The notes: generated by a model not told the origin, from the sequence alone. Numbered from the stretch's first letter, positions 10,380-21,505 are shown. The stretch: 64,000 bases of DNA from Galeruca laticollis (GCA_963921935.1 OY998176.1:168822445-168886444), one strand, 5' to 3'. Numbers and translations: made by a program.

Positions 10380-11820
10380 ACTGTTGCTATATGTATTAGT
10401 ATGATTCAAATTTGTATTACGAGTAGTTGTGTTTCTTTCTAGACTGTTTGTTCTGTTAGTTCTAGTGTCACTTCTTATGTTATTTGTCCTTCTTATGTCT
10501 CCGTCAGAGTTTCTTCTTTCTCTTCTATTGTAATTATTATTTTGTTGATGTCTCCTTTCCGGATAGTTCGTGTATCTATTGTTATTAGTAGTCCTTTCGT
10601 TATTTCTGTCATATCGTATGTTGTTGTTATTAGTATTATTTGTATTGTTATAATGGTTATTATTATTATTTTGTCTTTAATTGTTATTGTTTCTACCAAA
10701 GTAATCTCGTCTATCGTTGACGTTTCTATAATAATCGTCGTTGTCAAGTCTACTATTGTTGTGAACCGTTCTCTGTACTCGATTCAAGTAATCTAACAGA
10801 GATTGAAAGTTTGTTATGTTCTGTATCGCTATACCCTGCGTTATATTGTCGTTAAAATGTCGGGACAAGAATATTATTATTTCTTGTTCCGAAATTACTG
10901 GCTCTAAATATTGTGCCTGGGAAAATAAAGACAAAGCATAGCTACTCATGTTGTTGCTTCTTCTGCTGTCAAATTTGCCAAAATACAACTTTTCCCTTGC
11001 TCTATTTCCCCCCAGTACTGTTTCAAAAAATTGTTTTCAAAATCCCAAAAATTGTTGATGTTCACATCATTACATGTGAACCAAAGTAATGTTTGACCAT
11101 GTAAATGAGACCTTATTGTCTCTTTCCAGTCCTCTATTTCTCCGATATCCCTCAATTTATTTTTGAGATATCTCAAGAAGATTTTGGGATGTATTTTCCT
11201 CGTATCCCCATCAAATTTAAGGTTGCTTTCTTCATGGTTATAAATACAATTCACGCCTTGAGTGTTGTTGTTCTGTCTTGTTTTGTTCTTCATAGTTTCA
11301 ATTTCCTTTTCCAATTCCATCATTTTCTTCTTGAAATCTTATTTTATTTCCCTCTCCAATCTTGTGAAATCCTGTGTGTTCCTATCTTCTTTAATTTGTG
11401 TTAACTTCTTCTCCATTTCCCATATTAGTTCTTTCTGCGTTTTTGAATTCATCTCCTCCGCAATCGATAGATTCAATCGAATGCCTTGTTCTACGTTATC
11501 TATTCTAGCATTAGTTTTAATAATGTTCCTTTCCATTCTACCTTTCCTTCTTCTCGTAGTTTACTTCCCATATCTTCTATCTCTTGTTTTATGATGGTGC
11601 CTTCTTGTATTAAGTTTCCATATAGTTTATTCATTTTCTCTTCCTGTTCTTTCTTGTGTTCTTCAAATTGTTTTTTTTCATTTCCACCAAATGTTCTGCG
11701 AATTTTTCTTCTTGTTGATCCAGTCTTCTATTGATTTCTTCTTTTGTACTTCTTATTTCTTCGTTTGTGCTTTCCTGTGTGTTTTTAATGTCCTTTTTCA
11801 TATCTTTTTCGGTCTTTCTA
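10380..11820 (-). pseudogene. Gag region of the gypsy-like element (broken)
   Basis: The first part (about 11820 to 11330) is Glu/Lys-rich coiled coil (EEIRSTKEEINRRLDQQEEK and similar). A capsid-like part follows (10677-11323), with FLRYLKNKLRDIGEIEDW and then a helix-rich YFGKFDSRR segment resembling insect gypsy capsids. The C-terminal part (10380-10700) is Arg/Asn-rich with no CCHC zinc knuckle visible, so RNA binding may have relied on basic residues. Frame changes occur near 10950 and 11330, and the N-terminus is cut off at the right direct repeat. Confidence 0.7.
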
Positions 11821-12104
11821 ATATACAGGGTTTATTATAACTATATACATAATATGTTTGACAAAATTTACTTGTCCTTGTTATTTTTATATACCTTGAA
11901 ATATACTTTAAAAAAATAATTACTAAATTAAATAGTAATCTCTCAAATCATCTTATTAATTGTATATTATTCGTAAATATTTCTTAACGTGTTTAAGCTA
12001 TGTCTTTATGAATTATCTCCTTTTATTGAATATTTACTAAGATTCACATTATTCGAATGATGCTAATTGGTTTAATTTAACCTGGTAGATATGTTTCACT
12101 TTAA
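11821..12104. repeat. Right ~280-bp direct repeat flanking the gypsy-like element
   Basis: Copy of 6525-6803, starting ATATACAGGGTTTATTATAA and ending CACTTTAA. It abuts the truncated gag directly, with no PBS between, then runs into a TA microsatellite. Confidence 0.8.
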
Positions 12105-12107
12105 TAT

Positions 12108-12111
12108 ATGT

Positions 12112-12160
<49 letters not shown>
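12108..12160. repeat. (TA)n microsatellite with one interruption
   Basis: TA repeat broken by an AAA, directly adjoining the right direct repeat. Confidence 0.9.
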
Positions 12161-12161
<1 letters not shown>

Positions 12162-12379
12162 TACATATATAAATTACTGACCACAGAATACATACGTTTG
12201 TACTAATAACAACAATAATAATACTGAATCATCTTCAAAAGAAATGAACTCTCTATATACGAGTTTAGAAAATTATTAAACTAACACAGTCAATGATCCG
12301 TTTCTCGACCTTGTCAACCTTGTCGACACAATATTTATAAAACGGACGTGTTTGTTATCTATTTCGCTGCACCTTGCCA

Positions 12380-13090
12380 ATGGCCTTCCAGTTCACTGGC
12401 CGCTAGCAAAAATTCAAATTAATATCTACTAAAATCTAATAATGCCTTTTTGGGATCATCACACCATGGATGAATGGATGCACGAGACGTAGTCAGAAAT
12501 GGTGCTTCTAGGATACCTTGCTACCTCCTAGAGTAAACTAGCCTTACCACTGAAAGCGGGGCTCTGTGGTGGCGGACTTACTTTCCCTAGCTACTCGTGG
12601 GATGGAATATGGAAAATGAGAATAAAAAATAGGACAGGAAAATGTGGATGAAGAAAAGGAAGGAAAGGGAATTTTTGGTCAGGAATAATAAAACGTACAC
12701 CAGATAAGATGAGATCGTTGAGTGAGTGAGATCCAAGGAGTGACCCTGGGGGAAGATGAAGAATTTATCACCTCTGGAGGATAAGGAGCAGATAGAGAAA
12801 GGAAAGGCGGAAGTCGAGAATGAAAAGGGTGAAGGGGGGAGAGTGTAGAGAGATTAAAGGAAACGACAAGGCAGCTGGATAAGAGGGTCAAGAGACTAGA
12901 GGAGCAGAAGACGGTGGCAGAGGGACGGATCAAGGAATTAGAGAGGGGAAGAGGTGGACGACAAGAAGGATTGAGGATCAACACGATGGGAGGAGAGGCA
13001 AAGTGATTGGGAAGGCTGGAAGGAGGCTAGAGAAAGGAAATGGGATGGTAAACAGGGGAAGGGGATAGAGATAAAATTGAAGGGACTGGA
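12380..13090 (+). pseudogene. Probable non-LTR retrotransposon 5' region and ORF1 coiled coil
   Basis: Base composition changes abruptly to G-rich. A leader-like stretch (GGGGCTCTGTGGTGGCGGAC around 12557) precedes purine-rich coding sequence. The clearest frame (about 12855-12980) encodes a heptad-rich helix, LKETTRQLDKRVKRLEE, then EQKTVAEGRIKELERGRGG. Such coiled coils open the ORF1 of R1-like and related non-LTR elements. No endonuclease or RT follows before 13100, so only the 5' end remains. A minus-strand ORF at 12679-12984 is a shadow of this sequence. Confidence 0.4.
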
Positions 13091-13564
13091 CAAATTATCC
13101 TGAAGAGAACTTGATCCACTACTGGAACTGCTATTAATTTCAAATTGTTCTTGTCAATATTATTTACAATCGATTATTTACAAATGCTTGGTTTTTTGAC
13201 ATTTATCAAAACCTAAGACACGCCAGATTTTAAAACACTGATCTTACCACGGTACGTTCTAAAAATACAAAAGTAGTTATTCGGAAAAATGAATCGGTAT
13301 AAGCGTTCAAGTAAAAAAATTGTACAATTTTTGTTATATCGAGTGTCCAAAATTGAAGCAAAACCTTTTTTTGTATTGTTAAGGTATCATCGAGGGATAT
13401 GACGCATTGGGGAATATGACGCGACTGTCCTATCTCCGTTATGTAGTTATCTATGGTCTTTATGACCTGATCATCCTTTATTTTCATTGCCGGTAACCAC
13501 TTAGATAGTTAGTAGTTCAGTATTAAGTCAACAAGACAGCACGCATTTTCGTCGTCTGAATCAG

Positions 13565-13663
13565 GTGAGCACACGTAAAACTTTTTTAGCGCCATTTTGA
13601 GAGCTTTGTTATATGTTGTCTTCAATCTTATACGAGCTAAGTATCTATTTTTCACTTTTTCAG
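13565..13663 (+). other. Candidate 5'-leader intron of the first pogo element
   Basis: Donor CAG|GTGAGC at 13565 and acceptor TTCACTTTTTCAG ending at 13663, three bases before the ATG at 13666. The second pogo element has an equivalent intron in the same place (19794-19967), which supports the call. Confidence 0.5.
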
Positions 13664-13665
13664 AA

Positions 13666-14507
13666 ATGTCAAACTACAAACCGTGGGGCTGAGAGGGACT
13701 TGGTCGGAGGAATATTTTCTTGCAGCTGCCCAAGTGGTTGCTGATTGATCATCCATTAGAGGAGCAGCAAAAGCGAATAGAATACCTGAAAAAAACTCTA
13801 CGCCATCGTTCAAATTCAAATATACTCGTCACATGAAAGCTAAGACAACCACCAGTCCTTGGCGGGGATGCAGAGGAAGAAATCGTTGTATACGTGAAGA
13901 GACTGCAAAAGTCTGGATATGCCCCAACAAAAACTGCACTGCGCAGGATAGCGTATAATTTGGCAGAGAAAATGGGCAAACTCCCATTCACAGGTTTTTG
14001 TGAAAAAAATCGTACTGCAGGCAAGTGGTGGCTTCAAGCTCATCTCAATCGCAACCTCACTCTTTCGATAAGGAAAGCCCTAAGGGTGTCTACGGTCCGA
14101 GCAGACGGATTGAACAAACAGGAGGTCGCAGAACAAGGCGAGACCATAACGGTAGTAGCTTGTTGCAATGCCGAAGGAATTTTTCTACCTTTCTTCATTA
14201 TTTTCAAGGGTGTGAGCAAACAACAAGCGTGACTAGATAAACTACCTAATAATGCAGATCTGGTAATGGGAGAAAAATCAGCGTACATAAACGAATAACT
14301 TGCCTTAAATTGGCTGGAAAATCACTTACAGAAAATCAGCAGGTCCGTGTTTACTCTTGCTTGAAGGATATGGATCGCACACCACTTCGCCTGAACTCCT
14401 AGAAAAAAGTGCACGAAAACGACGTCCATTTCCTTTGCCTCGCTAGCCACACAACCCATTACTTGCAACTCCTCGACCATTCTTTCTTTGAACCACCACA
14501 AACCTAC
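13666..14507 (+). pseudogene. pogo/jerky-type transposase, N-terminal and central part (broken)
   Basis: Transposase of the pogo group: an N-terminal psq-like helix-turn-helix, a CENP-B-type HTH, then a DDE core. The frame begins MSNYKPWG and is soon broken. From 13894 the CENP-B-like region is legible (LRRIAYNLAEKMGKLPF, then GKWWLQAHLNRNLTLSIRKA). The segment that should hold the first catalytic Asp is missing between ADGLNK and QGETITVVACCNA. The second site reads LEGYGSH where DGH is usual, a Glu or frame change. The third Asp survives in YLQLLDHSFFEP. The sequence stops at the inserted element and resumes at 17183. It is non-functional. Confidence 0.8.
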
Positions 14508-15353
14508 TTAGTCCAGTCGGTAGAGGTTCGGACTGTGTCAGATCGTGATAACTCAGAAATAACTATGCAGACCTACTTTGAATTGCAAGTACAATAACAC
14601 CTTAAAATGCTGACAAAAAAATTTATTAGGAAAAAGAGTTGTTAACAATTTAATTGAAAAATTCGGGTTTTTTAGCGTATTTCTTCAAATAAGTCAGCAG
14701 GATGACTGTGTACAAAAAAATGCTTCATATATTATTTATTTGTAATAAAAATTGCTACAAAATTCCGGTGGTCCGATTGAGAAATTTTTAATAACAAAGC
14801 CGTGAGATGGAAAAAACGGTAAAAAACGTAAATTTTTCACAGTTGCGGTAAAAATCACAATTATAAACCAATATTTATCAAACTTTTGGAAATTGTAGTT
14901 CAATTCATATTCAATAACAACGCTAATGCTGAAAATCAGGAAAGCAAAACTTTTTGTTCTATGAGGTTTTATACATCTACTGCATCGAAAACTTAAGGCT
15001 TTGCCAAACTGGTTTGAAGCATTACTGATACTTGAAATTTGGTATACAGATAGTGCAAATATGCAGAAAAAAACATCAATTTGCAAAATTCAATTATCTT
15101 CATTTTTACAGTTTTGGTAAGGTTTTATACGTCACTCTACTTTTATACGCCACCGTTTTTTCCCTATAGTTTTTGCAATTTTCATCTTAGAGAAATCCCT
15201 TTGACGCAAATCGATTCCTTCCATTTTTTGACGTATTCTCAAACAAAAACTTCCGTGCCAAAACCTTCTGGACCGAAGATACGTTTTTTTTTTAAACAAC
15301 AGCACTCTGATTTTTGGCTGTTAATATTTAATAATTATATTTTCAATACAGAA
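14508..15353 (+). repeat. Left inverted-repeat arm of the 2.67-kb element
   Basis: Pairs with 16334-17178 in reverse complement. After the first ~20 bases there is a diverged ~40-base patch, then long similarity, for example GATAACTCAGAAATAACTAT on the left against the same sequence with one change on the right. It is non-coding. Confidence 0.85.
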
Positions 15354-15407
15354 ATATTCGGATATGATTAATTGATTTATAGTGTTTGTAATCGAGTATA
15401 AAAGTGA

Positions 15408-15455
15408 AGCGCGCGCGGCGGCTGGAGCGCGCGGCGGAGTGGGGGAAGCCCGGTA
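15408..15455. other. GC-rich island inside the AT-rich element
   Basis: GCGCGCGCGGCGG occurs twice in near-tandem (with CTGGA between), ending in GTGGGGGAAGCCCGG. This is strikingly GC-rich for the window and may be a promoter-proximal or structural element of the transposon. Confidence 0.5.
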
Positions 15456-16043
15456 CGCTCACACTGAAAACTGATTTCGTGCGTTCAAAGTGGCTTTCGC
15501 TTGCAAAATCTTTAATATCGTGGCTTCTGGACCACGTACAAAAATCCTTTTCTACTTAATTTGGGGTACCTCGACGAGACAAAGGAAAATCACGTATTCA
15601 TTTTCATTTTCGAGGCAAAATAATCTTGGAAATATGTCATTTCCCGTATTTTTAAATTTGCTTTGCTTTTTTTGACAATTAAATTGTTATTCATTATTAA
15701 TATAGTGTATTTCATGCAATATCTTTACTTTTTTGTTTTATTGAATAATACTGACCTCATGTTAGGGACCCTAGGGGCCAGCACGAGACGCGCACGAAAT
15801 GTGACGTTGGTTGTTTATCAACTTTACTCGGCTCCTACTTGATCAAGAAAGGTACGTTTTTTTTAAATCGGTGTATCAAAAAGAGAGCAACAGAACTATA
15901 CCGATCAAATTCAAAATTCTAGAAACTTTTAAAAATGCAAATATTTTTATGGGATAATAAGGAAGAAGATAATATAAATTCAACGAAATATATTTATATA
16001 CATTTGTATTCATTTACTTAACAATTTTTTATTAATCATTCAT

Positions 16044-16310
16044 TTACACTTTGTGTTTTTTCTTCGGTGGTTCTAAATCAACTTCAACATTTTCTTTGTC
16101 GTCGGCCTCGTCATCGCTTACATCTAAAGAAAAATCCTCCGGCAGTTCATTACATATATCTTCGATCGCATCACTCACATTTTCATCATTCGTATCATCG
16201 CTCGGTATTACACTTCTACGTTTTAAATTATTAAAATTTTGGTCTTCGCAATGTTCACAAAACTCCGTGCATTCTAGTCCATGTTTCTTACAATTACATC
16301 TTTTACCGCA
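16044..16310 (-). pseudogene. C-terminal part of a Cys-rich (CXC-like) acidic protein of the 2.67-kb element
   Basis: The frame runs 88 codons to a TAA at 16044. It begins CGKRCNCKKHGLECTEFCEHC, resembling the tesmin/TSO1-type CXC cysteine pattern found at the C-termini of some insect transposon proteins. A strongly acidic tail follows (NELPEDFSLDVSDDEADDK), then a final basic nuclear-localisation-like PPKKKHKV. A stop lies directly upstream in frame; beyond it TGTACTTGTACT would add two more Cys in the same pattern. The rest of the protein is replaced by the inverted-repeat arm. This is likely the tail of the element's transposase. Confidence 0.55.
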
Positions 16311-16333
16311 TTATAAAGTACAAGTACATTGAA

Positions 16334-17178
16334 AAGTATTGAAAATATAAGTATTAAATATTAACAGCCAAAAATCAGAGTGCTGTAACGTGTTTATTGC
16401 GTCTTCCAGATTTTTTTGAAAAAAAAACGTATCTCCAGTCCAGAAGGTCGTGGAACAAAAATTTTCTTTTTAAATACGTCAAAAAATAGAAGGAATCGAT
16501 TCACGTCAAAGAGATTTCTCTTAGATGGAAATTGCCAAAACTATAGGGAAAAAACGGTGGCGTACAAAAGTAGGGTGAAGTATCAATGCTGTAAAAATGG
16601 AGATAATTAAATTTTGCAAATTGTTATTTATTTCTGCGTATTTATACTAGCTGTATACCAAATTTCAAGTATCAGCGATACTTCAAACCAATTTGGCAAA
16701 GCCTTAAACCTCACAGAACAAAAAGTTTTGGTTTCCTGAATTTCAGCTTTAGCGTCATTATTGTATATAAATTGAACTATAATTTTCGAAAGTTTATTAA
16801 ATTTTGGTTTATAATTATTGTGATTTTTACAGCAACTTCGAAAAATTGACGTTTTTTACCGTTTTTCCATCTCACCGCTTTGTTATTCAAAATTTCAAAA
16901 TCGGACCACCAGCATTTTGAAGCTATTTTTATTACAAATAAATCATATATGAAGGATTTTTCCGTATAAAGTCATCCTGCTGACTTATTCAAGGAAATGC
17001 GCTAAAAAACGCGAACTTTTCGATTAAATTGGTAATAACTTTTTTCCTGACAAATTTTTTTGTCAGCATTTTAAGGTGTTATTGTACTTGTCATTTAAAG
17101 TAGGTCTGCATAGATATTTCTGAGTTATCAAGAAAATACCACTTACACTTACTTTTCGGCCTCTGCCGACTGGACTAA
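16334..17178 (-). repeat. Right inverted-repeat arm of the 2.67-kb element
   Basis: Reverse complement partner of 14508-15353. It runs up to the junction GACTAA|CTAC with the pogo transposase frame. Confidence 0.85.
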
Positions 17179-17182
17179 CTAC

Positions 17183-17857
17183 CAAACGCAGCTATTGAGT
17201 GGGGAGTTGCAAATCCTAGGAAAAAAATGTTGGAAAAAGCCTGGTCTCAAGCGTCAACAACATCGACGGGATCAGCATGTTTTCGAGCCTGTGGGGTATT
17301 TCTATTCTCACCATCAACAATTCCAGAGCATGCGTATCAGTTGAAAAAAACGAATTGACAAGAAAATCGAAGAGGTCTGAAAAACCTAGCACGTCAGGTA
17401 CTTCTAATGCAATAACTCCATCAAAAGTACTTGATGTCATATTCCCAATACCAATAACATATCCCTCAGATGTGAAAAGGAAGCAACTTCTGGGTACTGC
17501 TGAGAATATCGCCAACAAAAAAGCCAAGAGGGAAGCGAAAGCAGAAAAAGAGAATACGTCGATGTTAAAGTTGGTTCGCAAGCCTTTCAAGAAGCGAATT
17601 GCTTTCGAAGATGAACTGCCTTCTTCATCCGCAGGTGAATGGGACGAAAGTGGGGGGGATGAAGGTGAATCGATGGAAGTTAAATCGATGAAAGCGAATT
17701 TTTCGAAATGGTTGAAAGCGTTAATGTGACGATTACGTTCTCGTAGAGTTTGTGGGAAAGGTGAAACCGCTGTACTATGTTGGTGTTGTTTTATGAAGAG
17801 GGGAAAATTACAGTTTATTTCTACCCAAGCAAAAGACTAATCAGAAAATACAAATGA
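17183..17857 (+). pseudogene. pogo transposase, C-terminal part (continues after the insertion)
   Basis: From the junction the frame reads TQLLSGELQ and onward. The best open stretch (17277-17729) then has a linker with VLDVIFPIPITYPSDVKRK followed by LLGTAENIANKKAKREAK, the basic region usual after the DDE core in insect pogo proteins. After the acidic EWDESGGDEGE segment, DDYVLVEFVGKVKPLYYVGV (about 17727-17786) matches the short C-terminal module of these transposases. A stop and frame change near 17790 precede KITVYFYPSKRLIRKYK. It is the second half of the protein begun at 13666. Confidence 0.65.
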
Positions 17858-19568
17858 AGAGTATTAAAAAAATACTGCCATATCCAACATTTCAAGCAAT
17901 TTTTCCTTAAACTATTACTGTTCACTGGTTCGAGGATTTTTAGGCTTTTTCTAAAATAATGGAGTTTCCTAGAGGGGGAGAGGGGTGGGTGGTGGTTAAG
18001 ACTTATTATCCGCACCGTATAAAAAAATCGATAGGAAAATTTCAAATTGTTATATATTTTTTTCAATAAAATAACTGTACCTATCTTTAGAATTGAAGAT
18101 TTCATTTTTTAAGCAGTTCAAGAAAATTTGGTCTGTTCATTTGTCTACTATTCTCTGTAATTTACAGCCATCCCTTAAACTTAAAACTTCCCTAACTCAT
18201 CTAATTTTGAAAAGAGGAAAAACATTTAGGAGACATTTAAATATAAAATTCTAAATTAAACAATTTTCGAGGAGCATTTTTTTGTCTTATTTTCACCGTT
18301 TTCGAGTAATTTTGAAAAAATACTTCAACAAATTTTTTTTCAAACCTTGCCGGGGGTTGCACACATTAATTATATCAACGATTCCCATGGAAACCGATGA
18401 GTCGCTGTTCCACGGTCTAAGACGAAGACTCCGTTATCAGCATAAATATTATGTATAAAATTTTTTGTTGTAAATTAAAAAGCCATTCCACATTCTTTTA
18501 TCACTGTTTAAAGAATTATCATTTTGTTAAATAAACGATTTTAAAAACAGTATATCGAGTTAATAATTTGAAAGTCACTAAAACCTTAAGACATTGTTAT
18601 TGTATCTTTGAAACTACACTAAATCAAAAATGCAAAGTTGTACCAAAAATTTTGATTTCATTTTATTTTACTGGACAAAATACAACTTCAGCCCAGAAAG
18701 GTGGAACTATATATGGAAACAGAGGAAAATCAAATAACCCATCGTAATAATTGGAGAGTAGTAGATTTAGATCTCAAATTAAAATCAGTAATTAAAACAT
18801 CTCCAAACCGTACGTAAACATAAAAAAACTATTTTCAACACTCTGACATGTCAACAACATGTACCGCATTTCATTCCCTCATGCAACAAAAAATAAAATA
18901 AAAGCCAGGAAATTCCTTGACATTCGTGAAAAACGGAATTTTTCGAGTGCCAACTGCCTTTGTTTTTATAAACGTATAGGCTCGTACAAGAATGAAATAA
19001 TTAATGTGGTTAAGAAAAAACAATGCAGCCAACATAGCGAAACCTGTACGAGTTCATGTGAATGTGGTGGGTGGGAAACTCGAAATGTAGAGTATACTGG
19101 ATATCAGAAACAGACACGGAGTGTGGGGAGTAGCTTTCGAAGTGTGCTAGTGACATTTTATTTCGAATTTCTGGGTACCAATAATTGTGTTCATTGGATA
19201 AAAGTGTTGGTATTTTATTTCTGAATAAAAGTTTCTATGAGTGGAGGTATATTGTAAAATAATATAGATCGACGTAAGTTGAAATTAATATCAAGGGCGA
19301 TATTATATTTTATATTTATGATCAGGAATATAAATGAATCCCAATAACGGTGAAATAGTTTCTATTCACAAAATGACTCTTATAATTTTCAAATACCCTA
19401 ACAGATTCATAATATTCTTGAGATTATTGAATAAAAATTATGTTCATCTAGAAAATTTCACGCCAATATTATTCAACCAATAAACTACAAGCATTTTCTA
19501 ACGTTGCCATGAAACCTGTGCATTTTTTCGGAAATTTTTTACCAATTTGTTTTGTTAAACTATCTGTT
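17858..19568. other. No recognisable gene
   Basis: AT-rich sequence between the two pogo elements. The ORF at 18859-19224 (121 codons) has a mixed composition with several Cys but no motif I recognise and no supporting splice or promoter signals. Confidence 0.4.
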
Positions 19569-19793
19569 GGGGAAAGGGGGGTAATATCGCGCAGTGAGGC
19601 AATATTGCGCACCACAATATAAAAGAGACGAAGAGCGAGAAGTGAAATCTGGCAACACGTACATTGTTCCTTATCGTTAGACACTACGTTGAACAGGTGT
19701 TGGCTTGCTGGGAGCATTCGGTCGACCGCAGTAGATCGAAGTGTTTGTACACGTGTTTTCCTCATAATTTTCAGTAGTTGAGAAATAAGCGAG

Positions 19794-19967
19794 GTGAGTG
19801 TACTTTATACAGTCATCGATCTGTCCTATATACAAATATTCTCTAGCATATTTCTAAGACCTATCCCTATGTTTGTTTTCCATCTTCATGCGTTAACAAC
19901 CGAATTTTGGTTAGAAAAACAAACCAAGGTCGACATTGGGTAATATTGCGCAGTACGCGATATTCAG
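19794..19967 (+). other. Candidate 5'-leader intron of the second pogo element
   Basis: Donor GAG|GTGAGTG at 19794 and acceptor GATATTCAG ending at 19967, directly before the ATG at 19968. Its position parallels the intron of the first pogo element. Confidence 0.5.
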
Positions 19968-20543
19968 ATGGCCAGAAACTATCAAAGAAAAACCCAACGA
20001 CAGAGCTGGGTCATTGAACGGCGCAATAATGCTTTGGCTGCTATACGATCAGGTGCTAAGATACGCGAGGCTGCAAGAAATTTCGGCCTTCCCGAATCAA
20101 CACTGCGCCACCATCTAAAACCTGGATCAGAATTTGATCGCTTCGGGAGGAAACCTCTTTCTACTAGACCACAAGAAAAAGAGTTAGCAAATCACGTCAT
20201 GAAGTTGGCAAATTTATTCTATGGCGAAACTCCACCGGAGCTGAGAAGAATAGCTTTTGACTTCGCAGAAGGTAATCACCTACCTCATAAGTTCAACAAG
20301 GAATCTGGGCTAGCAGGAAAAGATTGGCTGTCGTGCTTTATAAAGAGAAATCCCGAGCTGAGACTTCGACAACCAGAAGGCACAAGTAACAATCGTATAT
20401 CCTCATTTAATTCTGATGCTGTAGGAGTTTTTTTCAAAAACCTAGAAAAACTATTGACCAAGTTCAAATTTCAGAGTCATCGAATCTTTAATGTCGACGA
20501 ATCTAGTATAACCACTGTTCAGAAAAAGTTTGGGAAATGTTAA
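19968..20543 (+). pseudogene. pogo transposase, DNA-binding half
   Basis: The 191-codon stretch begins MARNYQRKTQRQSW. A psq-type HTH is recognisable at about residues 15-55 (ERRNNALAAIRSGAKIREAA, then LPESTLRHHL). A CENP-B-type HTH follows (LRRIAFDFAEGN, then GKDWLSCFIKRNPELRLRQP) at about 85-135. The first catalytic Asp of the DDE core is present in IFNVDESSI. A frameshift at about 20530 puts the stop at 20541, and the remaining core continues in another frame from 20530. The ATG directly follows a splice acceptor. Close to full length for this half of a pogo transposase. Confidence 0.85.
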
Positions 20544-21397
20544 TGCGAAAAGGGGACAGAAACAAGTCGGCGTTGCCATTTCAGCTGAACGAGGTCAAAC
20601 GATTACCATCTTATGCGCTGTCAATGCAGCAGGGACATACGTTCCCCCAATGATAATTTATCCGAGAAAACGAATGTCTCCACAATTAGAAAAAGACGGC
20701 CCAATAGGTTGCATTTATTCCTGTTCTGGCAATGGGTGGTCGAACTATGATTTATTTCTAAGGCGGATAAAACATTTTCAAAATTATGTGAAAGCTACGG
20801 GAGCTGACCCGATTTTACTTATCGTTGACAACCATGCAACTCACATTTCGGTGCTCCTTACAATTCCTCTTCACACATCAACTCACCTCCAGCCTCTTGA
20901 CCCAACGTTTTTTGGGCCACTAAAGAAAGCTCTGTTTGCTGTGTATGACTCTCATATGATTTCGACTGCACACGAAAGGATCACTGTTTATGACGTGGCT
21001 CGTTTATTCAATCAAGCATACATGAAGGTTGCAACTGTAGAAATGGGAGTCTCAGGATTCAAAGCTGCTGGGATATTTCCTTTTAACCCAGGAACATTTA
21101 CTGAAGAGGATTTTGCAGCAGCTGAGGAATTTCGAGAACTTGTCTTGGACTCTGAAGAACGTGAGAGAAACTTTAATCCAGCTCCTCTACACATTCGTAG
21201 ATGCTATGAAAGCAAAACCGCCAACCTCTGCCGATGCTCAGGAGCCACCTACACAAACGTCTTCAACTGTTGAAGAATCTACACCATCGACATCAAAAAC
21301 AAATTTACCATCACATTCAGGTGTCAAAATATTGGATCTTGTCCCGATTCCCAAAACAGTAGTTAAGGCAGTGACCAAAAGAAAAACACCAACATAG
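20530..21397 (+). pseudogene. pogo transposase, DDE catalytic half
   Basis: Continuation in a shifted frame: QKQVGVAISAERGQTITIL, then YPRKRMSPQLEKD and GNGWSNYDLFLRRIKHF. The second catalytic Asp is in LLIVDNHATH and the third in HLQPLDPTFFGPLK. Only 23 residues separate them, against roughly 30 in the family, and the missing block fits a short in-frame deletion after THIS. A second frame change near 21230 moves the C-terminal linker (LDLVPIPKTVVKAV) to another frame. The deletion alone would probably abolish catalysis. Confidence 0.85.
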
Positions 21398-21505
21398 CAA
21401 CAATCGTAAATTTGGACTTCCACACTAATGAAGGTTACTCTTCTGGAAAAAGAAGCTAAGCGGAACCAGAAAAATGAAAAACAAAACAAAAACCTCTAGC
21501 GAAAA

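Larger units (their letters stand above)
6525..12104 (-). mobile_element. Decayed Ty3/gypsy-like retrotransposon between direct repeats
   Basis: Read on the minus strand from 11820 to 7105 the order is Gag, protease, reverse transcriptase, RNase H, integrase, which is the Ty3/gypsy order. Direct repeats of ~280 bp flank it (6525-6803, 11821-12104) in the LTR positions. However, no TG...CA ends, PBS or polypurine tract were found at them, so they may be a different repeat that inserted on both sides. Stops and frameshifts break every domain. Confidence 0.8.
14508..17178. mobile_element. 2.67-kb DNA element with ~850-bp inverted repeats, inserted in pogo transposase
   Basis: The left end starts TTAGTCCAGTCGGTAGAGG and the right end, reverse complemented, starts TTAGTCCAGTCGGCAGAGG. 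CTAC flanks both sides (14504-14507 and 17179-17182) and fits a 4-bp target duplication; a TA duplication with one more terminal base is an alternative. Joining the flanks restores a pogo-like reading across the site. Internal sequence is ~980 bp and carries the end of a Cys-rich protein on the minus strand. Confidence 0.8.
13380..17880 (+). mobile_element. Decayed pogo-type DNA transposon, split by a 2.67-kb insertion
   Basis: Transposase pieces lie on both sides of an insertion at 14508-17178. Upstream, 13381-13430 holds GGGGAATATGACGCG-like sequence resembling the ends of the pogo element at 19569. Exact ends were not found, so the borders are approximate. Confidence 0.7.

Noticed and set aside
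12679..12984. 101-codon Ser/Pro/Leu-rich minus-strand ORF.
   Set aside because: Antisense shadow of the purine-rich coiled-coil frame on the plus strand.
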